Below, piece after piece: positions 29,484-37,583 of a stretch of DNA of 64,000 nt. Position 1 is the first letter of the stretch; each line of letters starts with the position of its first letter. Under the pieces are notes generated by a model that worked only from the letters and a program-made list of their open reading frames with translations, was not told the DNA's origin and searched no databases. The position numbers were made by a program, and so were the translations under genes. The DNA comes from Pseudocolwellia sp. AS88 (lineage in GTDB: Bacteria; Pseudomonadota; Gammaproteobacteria; Enterobacterales; Alteromonadaceae): positions 1-64,000 of the forward strand of contig NZ_JAUPEC010000002.1 of assembly GCF_030551755.1 (NCBI RefSeq), in the 5' to 3' direction.

Positions 29484-29517
29484 GTTAAGCATCATATTTA
29501 TATGGTGCTTTTTTTTG
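29484..29517 (+). terminator. terminator of the PEP-CTERM gene
   Basis: Arms AGCATCAT and ATGGTGCT (one G-U) with a six-base loop are followed by eight T's, about 65 bases after the stop. Confidence 0.8.
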
Positions 29518-29601
29518 AGTAAAATTTAATATGACTTCAGTTAGGTATTTCACAGTAAGTTATATCTGCTTAAAAAATATATAACGTGTAATTAAACAGA
29601 G

Positions 29602-30471
29602 CTAATATTTTAACGACCACAATATTTTGATCTCTTGTAACATTGCTTTAATCACTGGCTCTTCTTTTTTATGATAGTTAATTACAAAATACAGTGGTAT
29701 TTCAAAGTCTAATTGAGGCAGTATTTTTACCTGTTTCAATTGCTCTGCGTCTTGCGCTTCTTCTAATTCTAAAAAGCTCAGTCCTTGGCTTGCTTTAACT
29801 AATTGTAATCTTGTATCGTCACTACTTGTTTGTAAGTTCGCTATATTGAATTGTTTTAAGCTTGATTTAAGCCGTTCATCAAAAGGGCAATATTTCCCCA
29901 TGGTTATCCAAGCGTCTTGAGCTAATTCGGTAATCAAACTGTCTTTATTTAAAGTCGTGTCTATTGGTGCAATTGTCGTGATTTTTTGATGTTTAATGAA
30001 TATTGAAAATAACTCATCAGGCGCATCATCGTAAATGTAAGCACCATCAATCGTATTGTTTATTAAAGCTTGAATCGCTGCGCCAGTTGAAAATGATTCT
30101 ATATTGAGGTGAATACCTTGGCAGTTTTCATTTATATTATTTAATAACGTCGGAAGTTGTAATTGATTCGTCGATTGATTCATTGAAAGATTAAACTCAC
30201 CAATTATCTCACTTTGGTTTTCAACGGCTAAATTCACCATGTCGATGGCTGAATCTAATGTTTTCTCAGCTTTAGGTAATAACAACTTACCTTTATCAGT
30301 AAGCGACATACCCTTACTTGAACGATTGAATAAGGGGGTTTTCAATTCTTCTTCAAGGCTTTTTATATGAGCACTTATTGCTGGCGGTGTTGTGCAAAGT
30401 TGTTTAGCAGCAGCCGTTAGATTTCCAGTTTTAGCGATAACCACAAACGAACGCAGATGATAAAATTCCAT
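29602..30471 (-). CDS. LysR-family transcriptional regulator
   Basis: The 289-residue protein has the LysR winged helix-turn-helix at its N-terminus (about 1-60: F-V-V-I-A-K-T-G-N-L-T-A-A-A-K-Q-L, P-P-A-I-S-A-H-I-K-S-L-E-E-E-L) and a substrate-binding-like effector domain (about 90-289). It is divergent from a rhodanese-GNAT pair, with two palindromic sites in between. LysR proteins usually control the divergent gene, so it probably regulates that pair. The ligand is unknown. Confidence 0.88.
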   Translation of the reverse strand: MEFYHLRSFVVIAKTGNLTAAAKQLCTTPPAISAHIKSLEEELKTPLFNRSSKGMSLTDKGKLLLPKAEKTLDSAIDMVNLAVENQSEIIGEFNLSMNQSTNQLQLPTLLNNINENCQGIHLNIESFSTGAAIQALINNTIDGAYIYDDAPDELFSIFIKHQKITTIAPIDTTLNKDSLITELAQDAWITMGKYCPFDERLKSSLKQFNIANLQTSSDDTRLQLVKASQGLSFLELEEAQDAEQLKQVKILPQLDFEIPLYFVINYHKKEEPVIKAMLQEIKILWSLKY

Positions 30472-30547
30472 TATTCACTCTTCATTTATACAAAGTTTAG
30501 GGTAATTGTTTACTTTCATACTATAGCGAATAACGTCTTCTAATAGC

Positions 30548-30585
30548 ATTCATAATTAATGAATACAGGCTTCATATTTTATGAA
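30548..30585. promoter_or_regulatory. paired LysR-type operator sites
   Basis: Two perfect 6-bp-arm palindromes, ATTCAT-N5-ATGAAT (30548-30564) and TTCATA-N3-TATGAA (30571-30585), have centres 22 bp apart, two helical turns. They sit 77 bases before the lysR start and 116 before the rhodanese start, a typical recognition/activation-site pair. Confidence 0.65.
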
Positions 30586-30700
30586 TGGCTAAGTTTTCCT
30601 GATCCATTTATCTTATAACCAACTTAATATAGCCAAGCTAATTCGCTAAAGCTCAATCAAGTTCAGCTTTAATAGTAAACCACAATAAAAGGAAACACTT

Positions 30701-31120
30701 ATGTCATTATCAAATGTTCTAGAATTCTCACCTGCTCAGAGTGATGTAGCAAATACTTTTTTCTCAAACAAGTTAAGCTTTGAAACTGATTGCTCAGATG
30801 TTTATGGTGATATTAAATCAGGTAACAACAATTACATATTATTCGATGTTCGCTCTGCAGAAGCTTATGAGAAAAGCCATGCTATTACTGCGTTAAGTAT
30901 GCCTCACGCGAATATAACGCAAGAGTCGTTTGCTCAATTTGATAAACAAACAGTTTTTGTTGTGTATTGCTGGGGTCCAGGATGTAACGGTGCAACTAAA
31001 GCAGCTAAAAAAATATCAGCATTAGGTTTTGCAGTGAAAGAAATGATTGGTGGTATACATTACTGGGAAGATTTTGAGCGTTACCCGGTTAATAGATATC
31101 AAGCTAATGCTCAAGTGTAG
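30701..31120 (+). CDS. rhodanese-like domain protein
   Basis: The 139-residue single-domain protein has F-D-V-R-S-A-E-A-Y near residue 49 and the active-site loop V-Y-C-W-G-P-G-C-N-G-A (about 87-97), whose first Cys would carry the persulfide. The C-terminal G-G-I-H-Y-W motif is conserved in this group. It starts with a GGAAA box and is followed at once by a GNAT acetyltransferase. Expression probably depends on the divergent LysR protein. Confidence 0.85.
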   Translation: MSLSNVLEFSPAQSDVANTFFSNKLSFETDCSDVYGDIKSGNNNYILFDVRSAEAYEKSHAITALSMPHANITQESFAQFDKQTVFVVYCWGPGCNGATKAAKKISALGFAVKEMIGGIHYWEDFERYPVNRYQANAQV

Positions 31121-31123
31121 AGA

Positions 31124-31585
31124 GTGGTGAATACACCAATAATTATTCGAGAGGCTAAAAAGTATGATGCACCTCAACTTTTAAGTCTCTTTGAAAAACA
31201 TGCTGAATATGAAGGGAATTCATTGTTATCAACAAAGCAAGCTACGTCAGATAAGTTGAACATATTAAAAAACTTATCTGACACTCCACTTATCATTCTG
31301 GTTGTTGTTCAAGGCACTGAAATTAAAGGCTACATGAGCTTACTAAAGCAATTTTCCACTTGGGATATGAATTATTACTTGTACATGGACTGCTTGTATT
31401 TATTACCAGAGCTACGTGGTGAAGGTATGGGGAAGTTACTGATGGAGCATTGTAAAAGCTATTCTCATCAGCATAAATTGTTAGAAATACAGTGGCAAAC
31501 GCCTGTTGAGAACTCCAAGGCTATCAACTTCTATAAACACATAGGCGCTAGGTCTAAAGCTAAACTCAGATTTTTTTGGGAGTAG
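31124..31585 (+). CDS. GNAT-family N-acetyltransferase
   Basis: The 153-residue protein has the GNAT fold: a beta-strand start I-I-I-R-E-A-K-K-Y-D-A, then L-Y-L-L-P-E-L-R-G-E-G-M-G-K-L-L-M (about 101-117), the acetyl-CoA pyrophosphate loop R/Q-x-x-G-x-G/A. A late N-x-K-A-I-N-F-Y-K-H-I-G-A motif completes it. Two adjacent GTG codons (31124 and 31127) compete as start. It lies 3 bases after the rhodanese gene. The substrate is unknown. Confidence 0.85.
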   Translation: MVNTPIIIREAKKYDAPQLLSLFEKHAEYEGNSLLSTKQATSDKLNILKNLSDTPLIILVVVQGTEIKGYMSLLKQFSTWDMNYYLYMDCLYLLPELRGEGMGKLLMEHCKSYSHQHKLLEIQWQTPVENSKAINFYKHIGARSKAKLRFFWE

Positions 31586-32016
31586 CTGCAGTTTTATAAA
31601 ATAGGGTTTAGTTGTAAGTGTTATTCTAAAGTTAATATAACCACTAAATTAAAATAATTAATTTTATAACTAAAAAATCAATTATTTACTTTTGTATTAT
31701 TTAACAAAGAACAAGCGTACGATAGTTGTCGTGTATTCATTTCTCCTTTGAAAAAAATTATATTTCAATTCTATACATAAACTTATTCCAGTGCTTGGAA
31801 TAGCCTCTCTTAAAAGAACCTAATAATTACCTTTTACTTATCAAATAGTTTTTGTATTCATCTGCTTAAAAAGCAGAATATAAATCCAATAACTAAATAT
31901 CTAAAAAGTGTGAACATGTACAATATTTTCAATTTCATTTCTACATTGTTTACTTAATTAGACTATATTATTTAAATGAGTATTTTCTAGACAGAAAAAA
32001 AATTAGAAGGAAAATC
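31586..32016. other. AT-rich intergenic region before the chemoreceptor
   Basis: I see no gene or strong hairpin in these 431 bases. It ends with an AGAAGGAAAA box for the next gene. It presumably holds the chemoreceptor promoter. Confidence 0.4.
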
Positions 32017-33483
32017 ATGAATAGAATAAATAAAGTTTTCTCAAGTATTCTCGTATTATTATTTGTTGAGTCTGTTGCACTCGCATTTGTTAATGGCACA
32101 TATATGGAAGCCTTCATTATAGGACTTCCAGCGATGCTCGTTCCCCTATTAATGATCAAGAGTGCCCCCGATTCTGCATTAACCAGACATGCATGTGCTA
32201 TTGCTGTAATGGTTTACGCAGGTCTTCATATTCATCAAATGAACGGCTTAATAGAAGTTCATTTTGAAATCTTTATTTTATTAGCTGTATTGATTATTTA
32301 TAGTGACTGGAAGGTGTATTTTTCTGCCGTGGCTACAATAGCCATTCATCACTTTTCATTTTATTTTATGCAGTCAAACGGTATGAATGTTTTTGTATTT
32401 GATCAAGACAGATTGTTATTCTCAACTGTAATTATCCATGCCGTATATGCCATTGTAGAAGCAGTTATAGCTGGATTCATCGCAAAAACTTTATATGACG
32501 ATAGCCAAGTGGGTAAAGAATTAGCGCAAGTAACCGAAACATTAACTGCAAATGAAAATTCACTTGATCTAAGACTGAGAGCTGACGCTAATGGTAATAA
32601 AGTTTTAGAGGGGTTTAATCAACTCTTATTAGTACTTGATAATGTAGTGACAGGCGTAAAAAGTCAGGTTGAAGACTTCAAGGTTAACGCTAACCATTTA
32701 AATACCGCTAAAAATGAACTTGAAATTTCCGCTTGTAATAGACAACAAGAAACAGAAGTTATTGCTTCATCCCTTGAAGAAATGGCGGTAACAGTCGCCT
32801 CAATTGCTGAAGATACTTCTAAGTTAAATGATCAAATGTTAGAAGCAAGCCAATCAACGGAAGCAACTAATCAATACTTCAATGAAATAAACATAAAAAA
32901 CGAAGAGCTTACTAACGCCTTAAATAGAACCAGTGATGAAATTTCAGCGCTAGCAAGCTCGAGTGATGTTATTACTAACGTATTGTCTGAAATAACCAGT
33001 ATTGCCGATCAAACCAATCTACTTGCACTAAATGCCGCAATTGAAGCGGCTAGGGCTGGCGAACATGGACGAGGTTTCGCAGTTGTTGCCGATGAAGTGA
33101 GAACATTAGCTAATAGAACTAAAACCAGTACAGACCAAATTGGAGACACATTAACCAAACTGGCTGGGTATTCCAAGTCTTCAACTCACTTAATGAGTGA
33201 ATGTTTAAGTGCTATCGATGTTGTAATTTCTGTCGCAGAAAAGGCTAATAAAGAAGTGATGAATGCATCGCAACTTGTGGCATTATCAAGTGACATTGCC
33301 CACTCAGTGGCAGCAGCAGTGGAAGAGCAATCAACCACCACCAATGAAATAGCACAAAGTACCGAAAGACTGAGTTCACTCGGTAAAGATGATGCAGTAA
33401 AAGTTGAAATATTAGCAAGAGAAGCTGACGAAATATCTGAAGCCGTTGTTTCATTAGAGGCGAGTACAGCTCGTTTTAAGTAA
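32017..33483 (+). CDS. methyl-accepting chemotaxis protein with a histidine-rich membrane sensor
   Basis: The 488-residue protein has no periplasmic domain. About six membrane helices (residues 8-160) come first, then a HAMP-like or linker stretch and the cytoplasmic signalling hairpin, with tip [21 protein letters not shown] (about 329-349). The membrane part carries conserved-looking histidines (H58, H71, H73, H82, H112, H113, about H143), which suggests a metal, haem or quinone-type cofactor. It is monocistronic with a terminator downstream. The signal is unknown. Confidence 0.9.
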   Translation: MNRINKVFSSILVLLFVESVALAFVNGTYMEAFIIGLPAMLVPLLMIKSAPDSALTRHACAIAVMVYAGLHIHQMNGLIEVHFEIFILLAVLIIYSDWKVYFSAVATIAIHHFSFYFMQSNGMNVFVFDQDRLLFSTVIIHAVYAIVEAVIAGFIAKTLYDDSQVGKELAQVTETLTANENSLDLRLRADANGNKVLEGFNQLLLVLDNVVTGVKSQVEDFKVNANHLNTAKNELEISACNRQQETEVIASSLEEMAVTVASIAEDTSKLNDQMLEASQSTEATNQYFNEINIKNEELTNALNRTSDEISALASSSDVITNVLSEITSIADQTNLLALNAAIEAARAGEHGRGFAVVADEVRTLANRTKTSTDQIGDTLTKLAGYSKSSTHLMSECLSAIDVVISVAEKANKEVMNASQLVALSSDIAHSVAAAVEEQSTTTNEIAQSTERLSSLGKDDAVKVEILAREADEISEAVVSLEASTARFK

Positions 33484-33521
33484 AGCATGAGCTGAATAAC
33501 TAGTTTATTTATAACTAAAAA

Positions 33522-33554
33522 AGCTAGAGTTTTGTGTAAAGTAAAACTCTAGCT
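33522..33554. terminator. terminator between convergent genes
   Basis: Perfect 12-bp arms AGCTAGAGTTTT and AAAACTCTAGCT with a nine-base loop lie between the chemoreceptor and DUF1223 stops. The left flank is A-rich, so it works best for the leftward gene. Confidence 0.7.
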
Positions 33555-33593
33555 GACTATTCATCGCTTGTTCTATAAAGTTTATTATCCTAT

Positions 33594-34358
33594 TTATTCA
33601 TACCAATCAGCGGCTACCTGAATTGGCGTAGGATCCTCTTTTGTTGACACCCAGACAACCATCGCTGTTCTTGCCGTATCAACATCCACAACAGGAGGGA
33701 AAGGCAAATCAATAATGTTAGATGATTTATTATTTACAATCATTTCCTTTTGCTGATAACCAATTACTACAAAGTCGTGATTTAACAAACGTCTATTGTT
33801 TTCACCTGCTTTTACTTTCGTCTGAATACCAAAACCTAATAAGGCAACATGTGCGATTAACTCGTTGTCAGAAGTGGAATCAAAGTTTACTTTAACCTGT
33901 GTCTCATCAATAGTGGCAGTTAACGTGTTTGGCGATTTAATATTCGCTGCTGGGAAACCTTTACCTCTAAACCAACCTTGCCAGCCTTTACCATCTACTA
34001 TAAATCCTGGCGTCGCAACAGTTCGGCTATTACCAAGTTTGGCATAGGTTCGTTGTCGTCGAGAAAACTCAGGGGAGGCAAATGGGTCTTTCCACCCTAA
34101 ATAATCCCAGTAATCAACGTGGAAGTTAAGTGGAATAATGCTCTTCCATAGTTTTTCATGATTTGTAAATTGCGATATCCATTCTTCTGCTGGCGGGCAG
34201 CTGCTACAACCTTGTGATGTATATAATTCTAAAAAATAGGTCTGTTCATTTGTGCTTGTAATCGTCACAGGCTCTGCTGCAGCGCTTTTTACGCCTACTA
34301 ATATGCTTAACACCATAAATATTAGGTGTATTGAACGAGTGGTTCTTTTCAATAACAT
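33594..34358 (-). CDS. DUF1223 exported thioredoxin-like protein
   Basis: The 254-residue protein has a signal peptide (about 1-28) and a DUF1223 domain with Y-T-S-Q-G-C-S-S-C-P-P-A-E (C-S-S-C near residues 51-54), a redox-type CxxC. F-H-V-D-Y-W-D-Y-L-G-W-K-D-P-F and Y-A-K-L-G-N-S-R-T-V-A-T-P follow, both typical of the family. It probably acts in the periplasm; its reaction is not established. It ends the core segment to the left of the dusA island. Confidence 0.88.
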   Translation of the reverse strand: MLLKRTTRSIHLIFMVLSILVGVKSAAAEPVTITSTNEQTYFLELYTSQGCSSCPPAEEWISQFTNHEKLWKSIIPLNFHVDYWDYLGWKDPFASPEFSRRQRTYAKLGNSRTVATPGFIVDGKGWQGWFRGKGFPAANIKSPNTLTATIDETQVKVNFDSTSDNELIAHVALLGFGIQTKVKAGENNRRLLNHDFVVIGYQQKEMIVNNKSSNIIDLPFPPVVDVDTARTAMVVWVSTKEDPTPIQVAADWYE

Positions 34359-34492
34359 GTTGTCTTCCCGTGAGCTAAATATTAAATAACATCTTAAATG
34401 AAATGAGTTGATATGAAATCACGAAAAATTCACAAAACCATCACGTTTTGTCGATATCTAATACTTCATTCAGAGGCTGGAATTAAAGAGGG

Positions 34493-34836
34493 CAACGACG
34501 ATTAACCTTGTTTTGTAGAACACATCCTCGATGATGAATATCTAATCTTATCGACTTACTGATGAATGATACCCTTTAGGTGTTATCCCAATCATACTTT
34601 TTAGTCTTTAAGGAAATGCACTTGCTTGTAATAACCAAGTTGTATTGCAAATGCCGCTCATTCATTTACTTATTCTTCAAGGTGATTTCTTTTGTTTAGT
34701 CTGTCTGAGTTCCGTATAATCCATTATTATTTTAGACGTTGTTGAAACGATTAAACTCAGATTTTATTCAAAGTTTTTTCGTTAATCATATGATTTATAA
34801 TGAGTTTTTGTTTCGCCTATGCTGGATTGGACTGAT
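34493..34836. repeat. left direct repeat (dusA upstream region plus broken dusA start)
   Basis: This about 344-bp segment is an imperfect direct copy of 37584-37939 (long shared runs such as GCCGCTCATTCATTTACTTA). It includes the dusA promoter region and the first codons of dusA. It marks the left end of an inserted segment. Confidence 0.88.
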
Positions 34837-34840
34837 TCTA
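34790..34840 (+). pseudogene. dusA: 5' fragment of dusA, frameshifted
   Basis: An ATG aligned with the true dusA start is followed by a diverged copy of its first codons, including ATGCTGGATTGGACTGAT (34819-34836), which corresponds to M-L-D-W-T-D of DusA (37922-37939). The distance from the ATG is 29 bases rather than 30, so the frame is broken. Similarity stops after this point, where the island begins. Confidence 0.82.
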
Positions 34841-34922
34841 TTATGTATCTTTGCTTGTAGAGAGGTTAGGCGTACTCCTGGTGTACTCGGATATAATCTA
34901 AGTATTGTTCATACTGTTCACT

Positions 34923-34956
34923 ATAGTGGATTTATGTCCACTATGTATTGTATAAT
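34923..34956 (+). promoter_or_regulatory. promoter with overlapping operator before the DUF4065 gene
   Basis: A perfect inverted repeat (ATAGTGGA-N6-TCCACTAT, 34923-34944) ends six bases before a TATAAT box (34951-34956), so a bound protein would block RNA polymerase. Autoregulation of this kind is usual in toxin-antitoxin operons. Confidence 0.6.
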
Positions 34957-34972
34957 AAACCAACTTTTTGAG

Positions 34973-34990
34973 GTGATCAGGGTGGATCAC
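34973..34990 (+). promoter_or_regulatory. second inverted repeat, GTGATC-N6-GATCAC
   Basis: Perfect 6-bp arms with a 6-base spacer lie between the TATAAT box and the AAGGAG of the DUF4065 gene. The spacer length equals that of the operator at 34923-34944, although the arms differ. Confidence 0.4.
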
Positions 34991-35010
34991 AAGTAACCAA
35001 GGAGAAAACT

Positions 35011-35583
35011 ATGGTTTCAAGTTCAAAATTTGCTCAAGCTTTATTAGATCGCGCAGTCGAAAAATCTATTATGATGAGCCCTTTAAAATTACAAAAATTA
35101 GCTTATTATTGTCAAGGCTATTTCCTTGCTACGCATTCAAAACGATTATTTGAAGATGATATAAATGCATGGAAACATGGTCCTGTTGTTGATGTTTTGT
35201 ACCATGAATTTAAGCAACATGGCAGCACTAACATTCCACACAAACAAGGTGATACTTTTTTGGGTTTAAATGAAGAAAACCAAAAAATGATTGATTATGT
35301 TTTAGATAATTTAGGTCAACTTGGTGGATGGAATTTAAGAAATAAAACCCATAATGAAAGTCCTTGGGTAGACACTTATCTTAAAGGTGAAGGTGAAGGT
35401 AGAGTTATTACAGATAAATTAATGACAGATTACTTTTCACAAGAATTATCATTATTACAAGATGAGCAACTTGCTAATATCTTGGATTGTAATGATCGTT
35501 TTAAAGATAAAAAAGTTGTTATTGAGCTTCCTGACAATGTTGAGTCAGAAGACGATTTTGTAACATGGGTAAACAGTCTTTAG
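35011..35583 (+). CDS. Panacea-domain (DUF4065/SocA-like) protein, candidate antitoxin
   Basis: The 190-residue protein carries the DUF4065 signature: M-S-P-L-K-L-Q-K-L-A-Y-Y-C-Q-G (about 22-36), A-W-K-H-G-P-V-V (about 55-62) and S-P-W-V-D-T-Y near residue 117. Panacea domains act as antitoxins that neutralise many unrelated toxins, usually encoded next door. The ATG has an AAGGAG box and a nearby operator-promoter. The downstream gene starts 9 bases after its stop, so it is the probable partner. Confidence 0.85.
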   Translation: MVSSSKFAQALLDRAVEKSIMMSPLKLQKLAYYCQGYFLATHSKRLFEDDINAWKHGPVVDVLYHEFKQHGSTNIPHKQGDTFLGLNEENQKMIDYVLDNLGQLGGWNLRNKTHNESPWVDTYLKGEGEGRVITDKLMTDYFSQELSLLQDEQLANILDCNDRFKDKKVVIELPDNVESEDDFVTWVNSL

Positions 35584-35592
35584 AGATTACGG

Positions 35593-36015
35593 ATGATTCA
35601 CAAGGTAAGTTTTAGTCAAGACTCAATTGAGCAGTTAAAAGTCTTGGACGATGATGCAAAAAAGAAACTGTTTAGTAACTTTATTACACCGATTAGAAAT
35701 GGTTATAACCCCGATGAGCTTGAAGGCAAATACAAGCCAAGTTGGGAAATGCAATTTGTCGACTCTGCTATGAAAGTAGCATTCATGGAAAAGGCTAGAG
35801 AAGATTGTCTATATCATTATCATTTTGGATATAAGTATTATCAGGATGGCAGAGACCCAAATTATTTCGGAAAAGTATCAGATGGAATTGTACATATACA
35901 ACAAGATTTTAATGTTGAAATAATAGATCATGTTATTTTTGACATTTGCTTAAAACATCCTAGCCCTTTCAAAGTACCATTTATGAAAGATAAGCGAAAA
36001 GTTGTAGGGTTGTAA
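35593..36015 (+). CDS. unrecognised 140-aa protein, candidate toxin paired with DUF4065
   Basis: No family is recognised with confidence. The protein is compact, with a helical first half, then Y-H-Y-H-F-G-Y-K-Y-Y near residue 76, S-D-G-I-V-H near 96, and a hydrophobic strand ending I-C-L-K-H-P-S-P-F near 122. The order of these three blocks faintly recalls YafO/RelE-type endoribonucleases, but the match is weak. Its position right after a Panacea gene makes a toxin role the leading idea. A transcript end is likely soon after. Confidence 0.55.
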   Translation: MIHKVSFSQDSIEQLKVLDDDAKKKLFSNFITPIRNGYNPDELEGKYKPSWEMQFVDSAMKVAFMEKAREDCLYHYHFGYKYYQDGRDPNYFGKVSDGIVHIQQDFNVEIIDHVIFDICLKHPSPFKVPFMKDKRKVVGL

Positions 36016-36112
36016 GTTAAAACAAAGGAGCTATTTAGTTCCTTTTTTTATGCCTTAAATTTGACTTAAAGTTTTTTATCCATTGATTATTGATTTCAAC
36101 TTTTTGTATATA

Positions 36113-37258
36113 TTATTTATCCTTATCCTTATCCTTATCCTTATCCGTATCCGCTTTTGAATCTTTCTGAGGCTTAAAATCCATTTTATCAAATAACTTC
36201 AAAAAGAGTTCTTGAGTATTTATTGGGTAATAATCTGTATTTTGTATTGCTTGGATTTTAGGAGTAAACATCTTTTTAGCTATATCTGATTTTATTAAGT
36301 TTTGTTCATTTTCAGGTAATGATGCTATATAAGGGCCAATTGCTTTTAAGTTTAATGATGTTTCAAGATGCGAGTATTGTTGTTGTCTATGTTTAGCTGA
36401 TTCTCTAGCTAAGTAAGCAGCCGGAACTGATAGAAGAACTGAAAATATTAATCTAAATAATGATGTTTCCCACTTAAAGGCATCAGTAGTAGTCTCATAT
36501 AACGAGTACCCAACAACACATGCAATTAATACCATGCAGCCTAATGAAGCAATCCGTAACCAATCAGCTGATTTCTTCTCATTCTCTGCACTTTTATCAA
36601 AATTACCAGCGATGACACTTTCTGAAACCTTTCCTAATAAGTTATCTATATTATCCTTGTCACCTTGTAGCTTTAATGTACTGTCTTGAAAAAACTTATC
36701 TACAGAGTCTATTCTTTCTGATGCATAGCTTTTTAACTTATCTATTTCTGTTCTAAATTCATTTATCTCATTTGAAAATTCATCGTTATCTCTAGATTGT
36801 TTTTCTATTAGGGATTCATATTTTTTGATTAGGGTGTCCTGGTTCTTAAAGTCAAAATTAATATTATTAGGATTATTGTTAATCATTTTTTCTATGAGGG
36901 ATGCCTTAGACTTTATTTTTTCTATATTATCAGTAATCCTAATTCTCGCAGATGAATCACCGTCGCTAAGGTTATATCTATAAACTGTATCAATAAATTC
37001 AAATACTTTTCTCAGCAAGTCATTTATATTACTCGACAGTATCCCTATATTTAGATTTATTATTTCTGCAGGGCTACTTGAAAACTTCATATATCTTTTA
37101 TATTCAATCTCAATATCCTCAAAACAACGTAGAGTCACTTTACTTTTGTGAAGTATTTCCGATTCTCCATTAAAAAAGTCACTCAACGAACTAACTAATT
37201 CAGTTATATCTTTGTTTATTTTTTTTAGGTCAAATATATTTTTATTATTGTCATTCAT
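36113..37258 (-). CDS. coiled-coil protein with two membrane helices (381 aa)
   Basis: Residues 1-230 are long polar helices rich in Asn, Lys, Asp and Glu, with a coiled-coil pattern strongest at about 110-200. Two membrane helices follow (about 234-254 and 265-284), then A-R-E-S-A-K-H-R-Q-Q-Q and a C-terminal helical domain (about 300-360). An Asp-Lys tail comes from a hexanucleotide repeat. No family is recognised. A stress-sensing or membrane-effector role would fit an island gene, but this is inference. It lies 6 bases downstream of the S24 fragment, with AAAGGA as its ribosome-binding site. Confidence 0.75.
   Translation of the reverse strand: MNDNNKNIFDLKKINKDITELVSSLSDFFNGESEILHKSKVTLRCFEDIEIEYKRYMKFSSSPAEIINLNIGILSSNINDLLRKVFEFIDTVYRYNLSDGDSSARIRITDNIEKIKSKASLIEKMINNNPNNINFDFKNQDTLIKKYESLIEKQSRDNDEFSNEINEFRTEIDKLKSYASERIDSVDKFFQDSTLKLQGDKDNIDNLLGKVSESVIAGNFDKSAENEKKSADWLRIASLGCMVLIACVVGYSLYETTTDAFKWETSLFRLIFSVLLSVPAAYLARESAKHRQQQYSHLETSLNLKAIGPYIASLPENEQNLIKSDIAKKMFTPKIQAIQNTDYYPINTQELFLKLFDKMDFKPQKDSKADTDKDKDKDKDK
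36119..36154. repeat. hexanucleotide microsatellite in a coding tail
   Basis: Four perfect ATCCTT units and two variant units lie at the 3' end of the gene at 36113-37258. On the coding strand they give repeated Asp-Lys pairs. Gain or loss of a unit changes the tail length without shifting the frame. Confidence 0.8.
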
Positions 37259-37264
37259 TATTTT

Positions 37265-37552
37265 CTACATCCTTTGTCCTGACCACACTACTCGGCCAAT
37301 TAATTCTATATCCGTACTATTTAGTTTATCTTTGTTTATTTCCCAAGGTTCATACAACGTATTGTCAGATTTAACTTTGATAATCCCATCAGGTAATAAC
37401 TGCAAAAGTTTCACTAATAAATTATTTTCATGTCTCATGACATAAATACCATCATTTAAATTATTAAAATGACGATTTACCATAATCATTGAACCGTTCT
37501 TTAGTGTTGGGTACATGCTTATATATTCAACTAAACAGCTAGCAGTAGACAC
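37265..37552 (-). CDS. truncated S24 (LexA/CI-type) peptidase domain
   Basis: The 95-residue frame is the C-terminal half of a phage-repressor-type protein. It has the catalytic Ser12 in I-S-M-Y-P-T-L-K-N-G, Lys48 in L-L-V-K-L-L-Q, D-G-I-Y-V-M, and the typical end G-R-V-V-W-S-G-Q-R-M. The usual N-terminal helix-turn-helix and the first strands of the peptidase are missing; the start is a GTG next to the right repeat. It is most likely a 5'-truncated prophage repressor, still in operon with the coiled-coil gene. A stand-alone S24 domain is the alternative. Confidence 0.7.
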   Translation of the reverse strand: MSTASCLVEYISMYPTLKNGSMIMVNRHFNNLNDGIYVMRHENNLLVKLLQLLPDGIIKVKSDNTLYEPWEINKDKLNSTDIELIGRVVWSGQRM

Positions 37553-37583
37553 TTGTATTTTATAGTAACAATTAATATAGACG

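Noticed and set aside
34739-34996. Rightward 85-codon open frame across the island left end
   Set aside because: It joins the broken dusA start to unrelated island DNA and runs through the promoter of the DUF4065 gene; treated as a chance frame over a pseudogene.
36119-36154. Short repeats as a CRISPR array
   Set aside because: Six-base units in a coding tail with no spacers; a microsatellite. No CRISPR-like array was seen elsewhere.
34837-37583. Complete prophage
   Set aside because: No integrase, capsid, tail or lysis genes; only a truncated repressor domain points to a phage origin.
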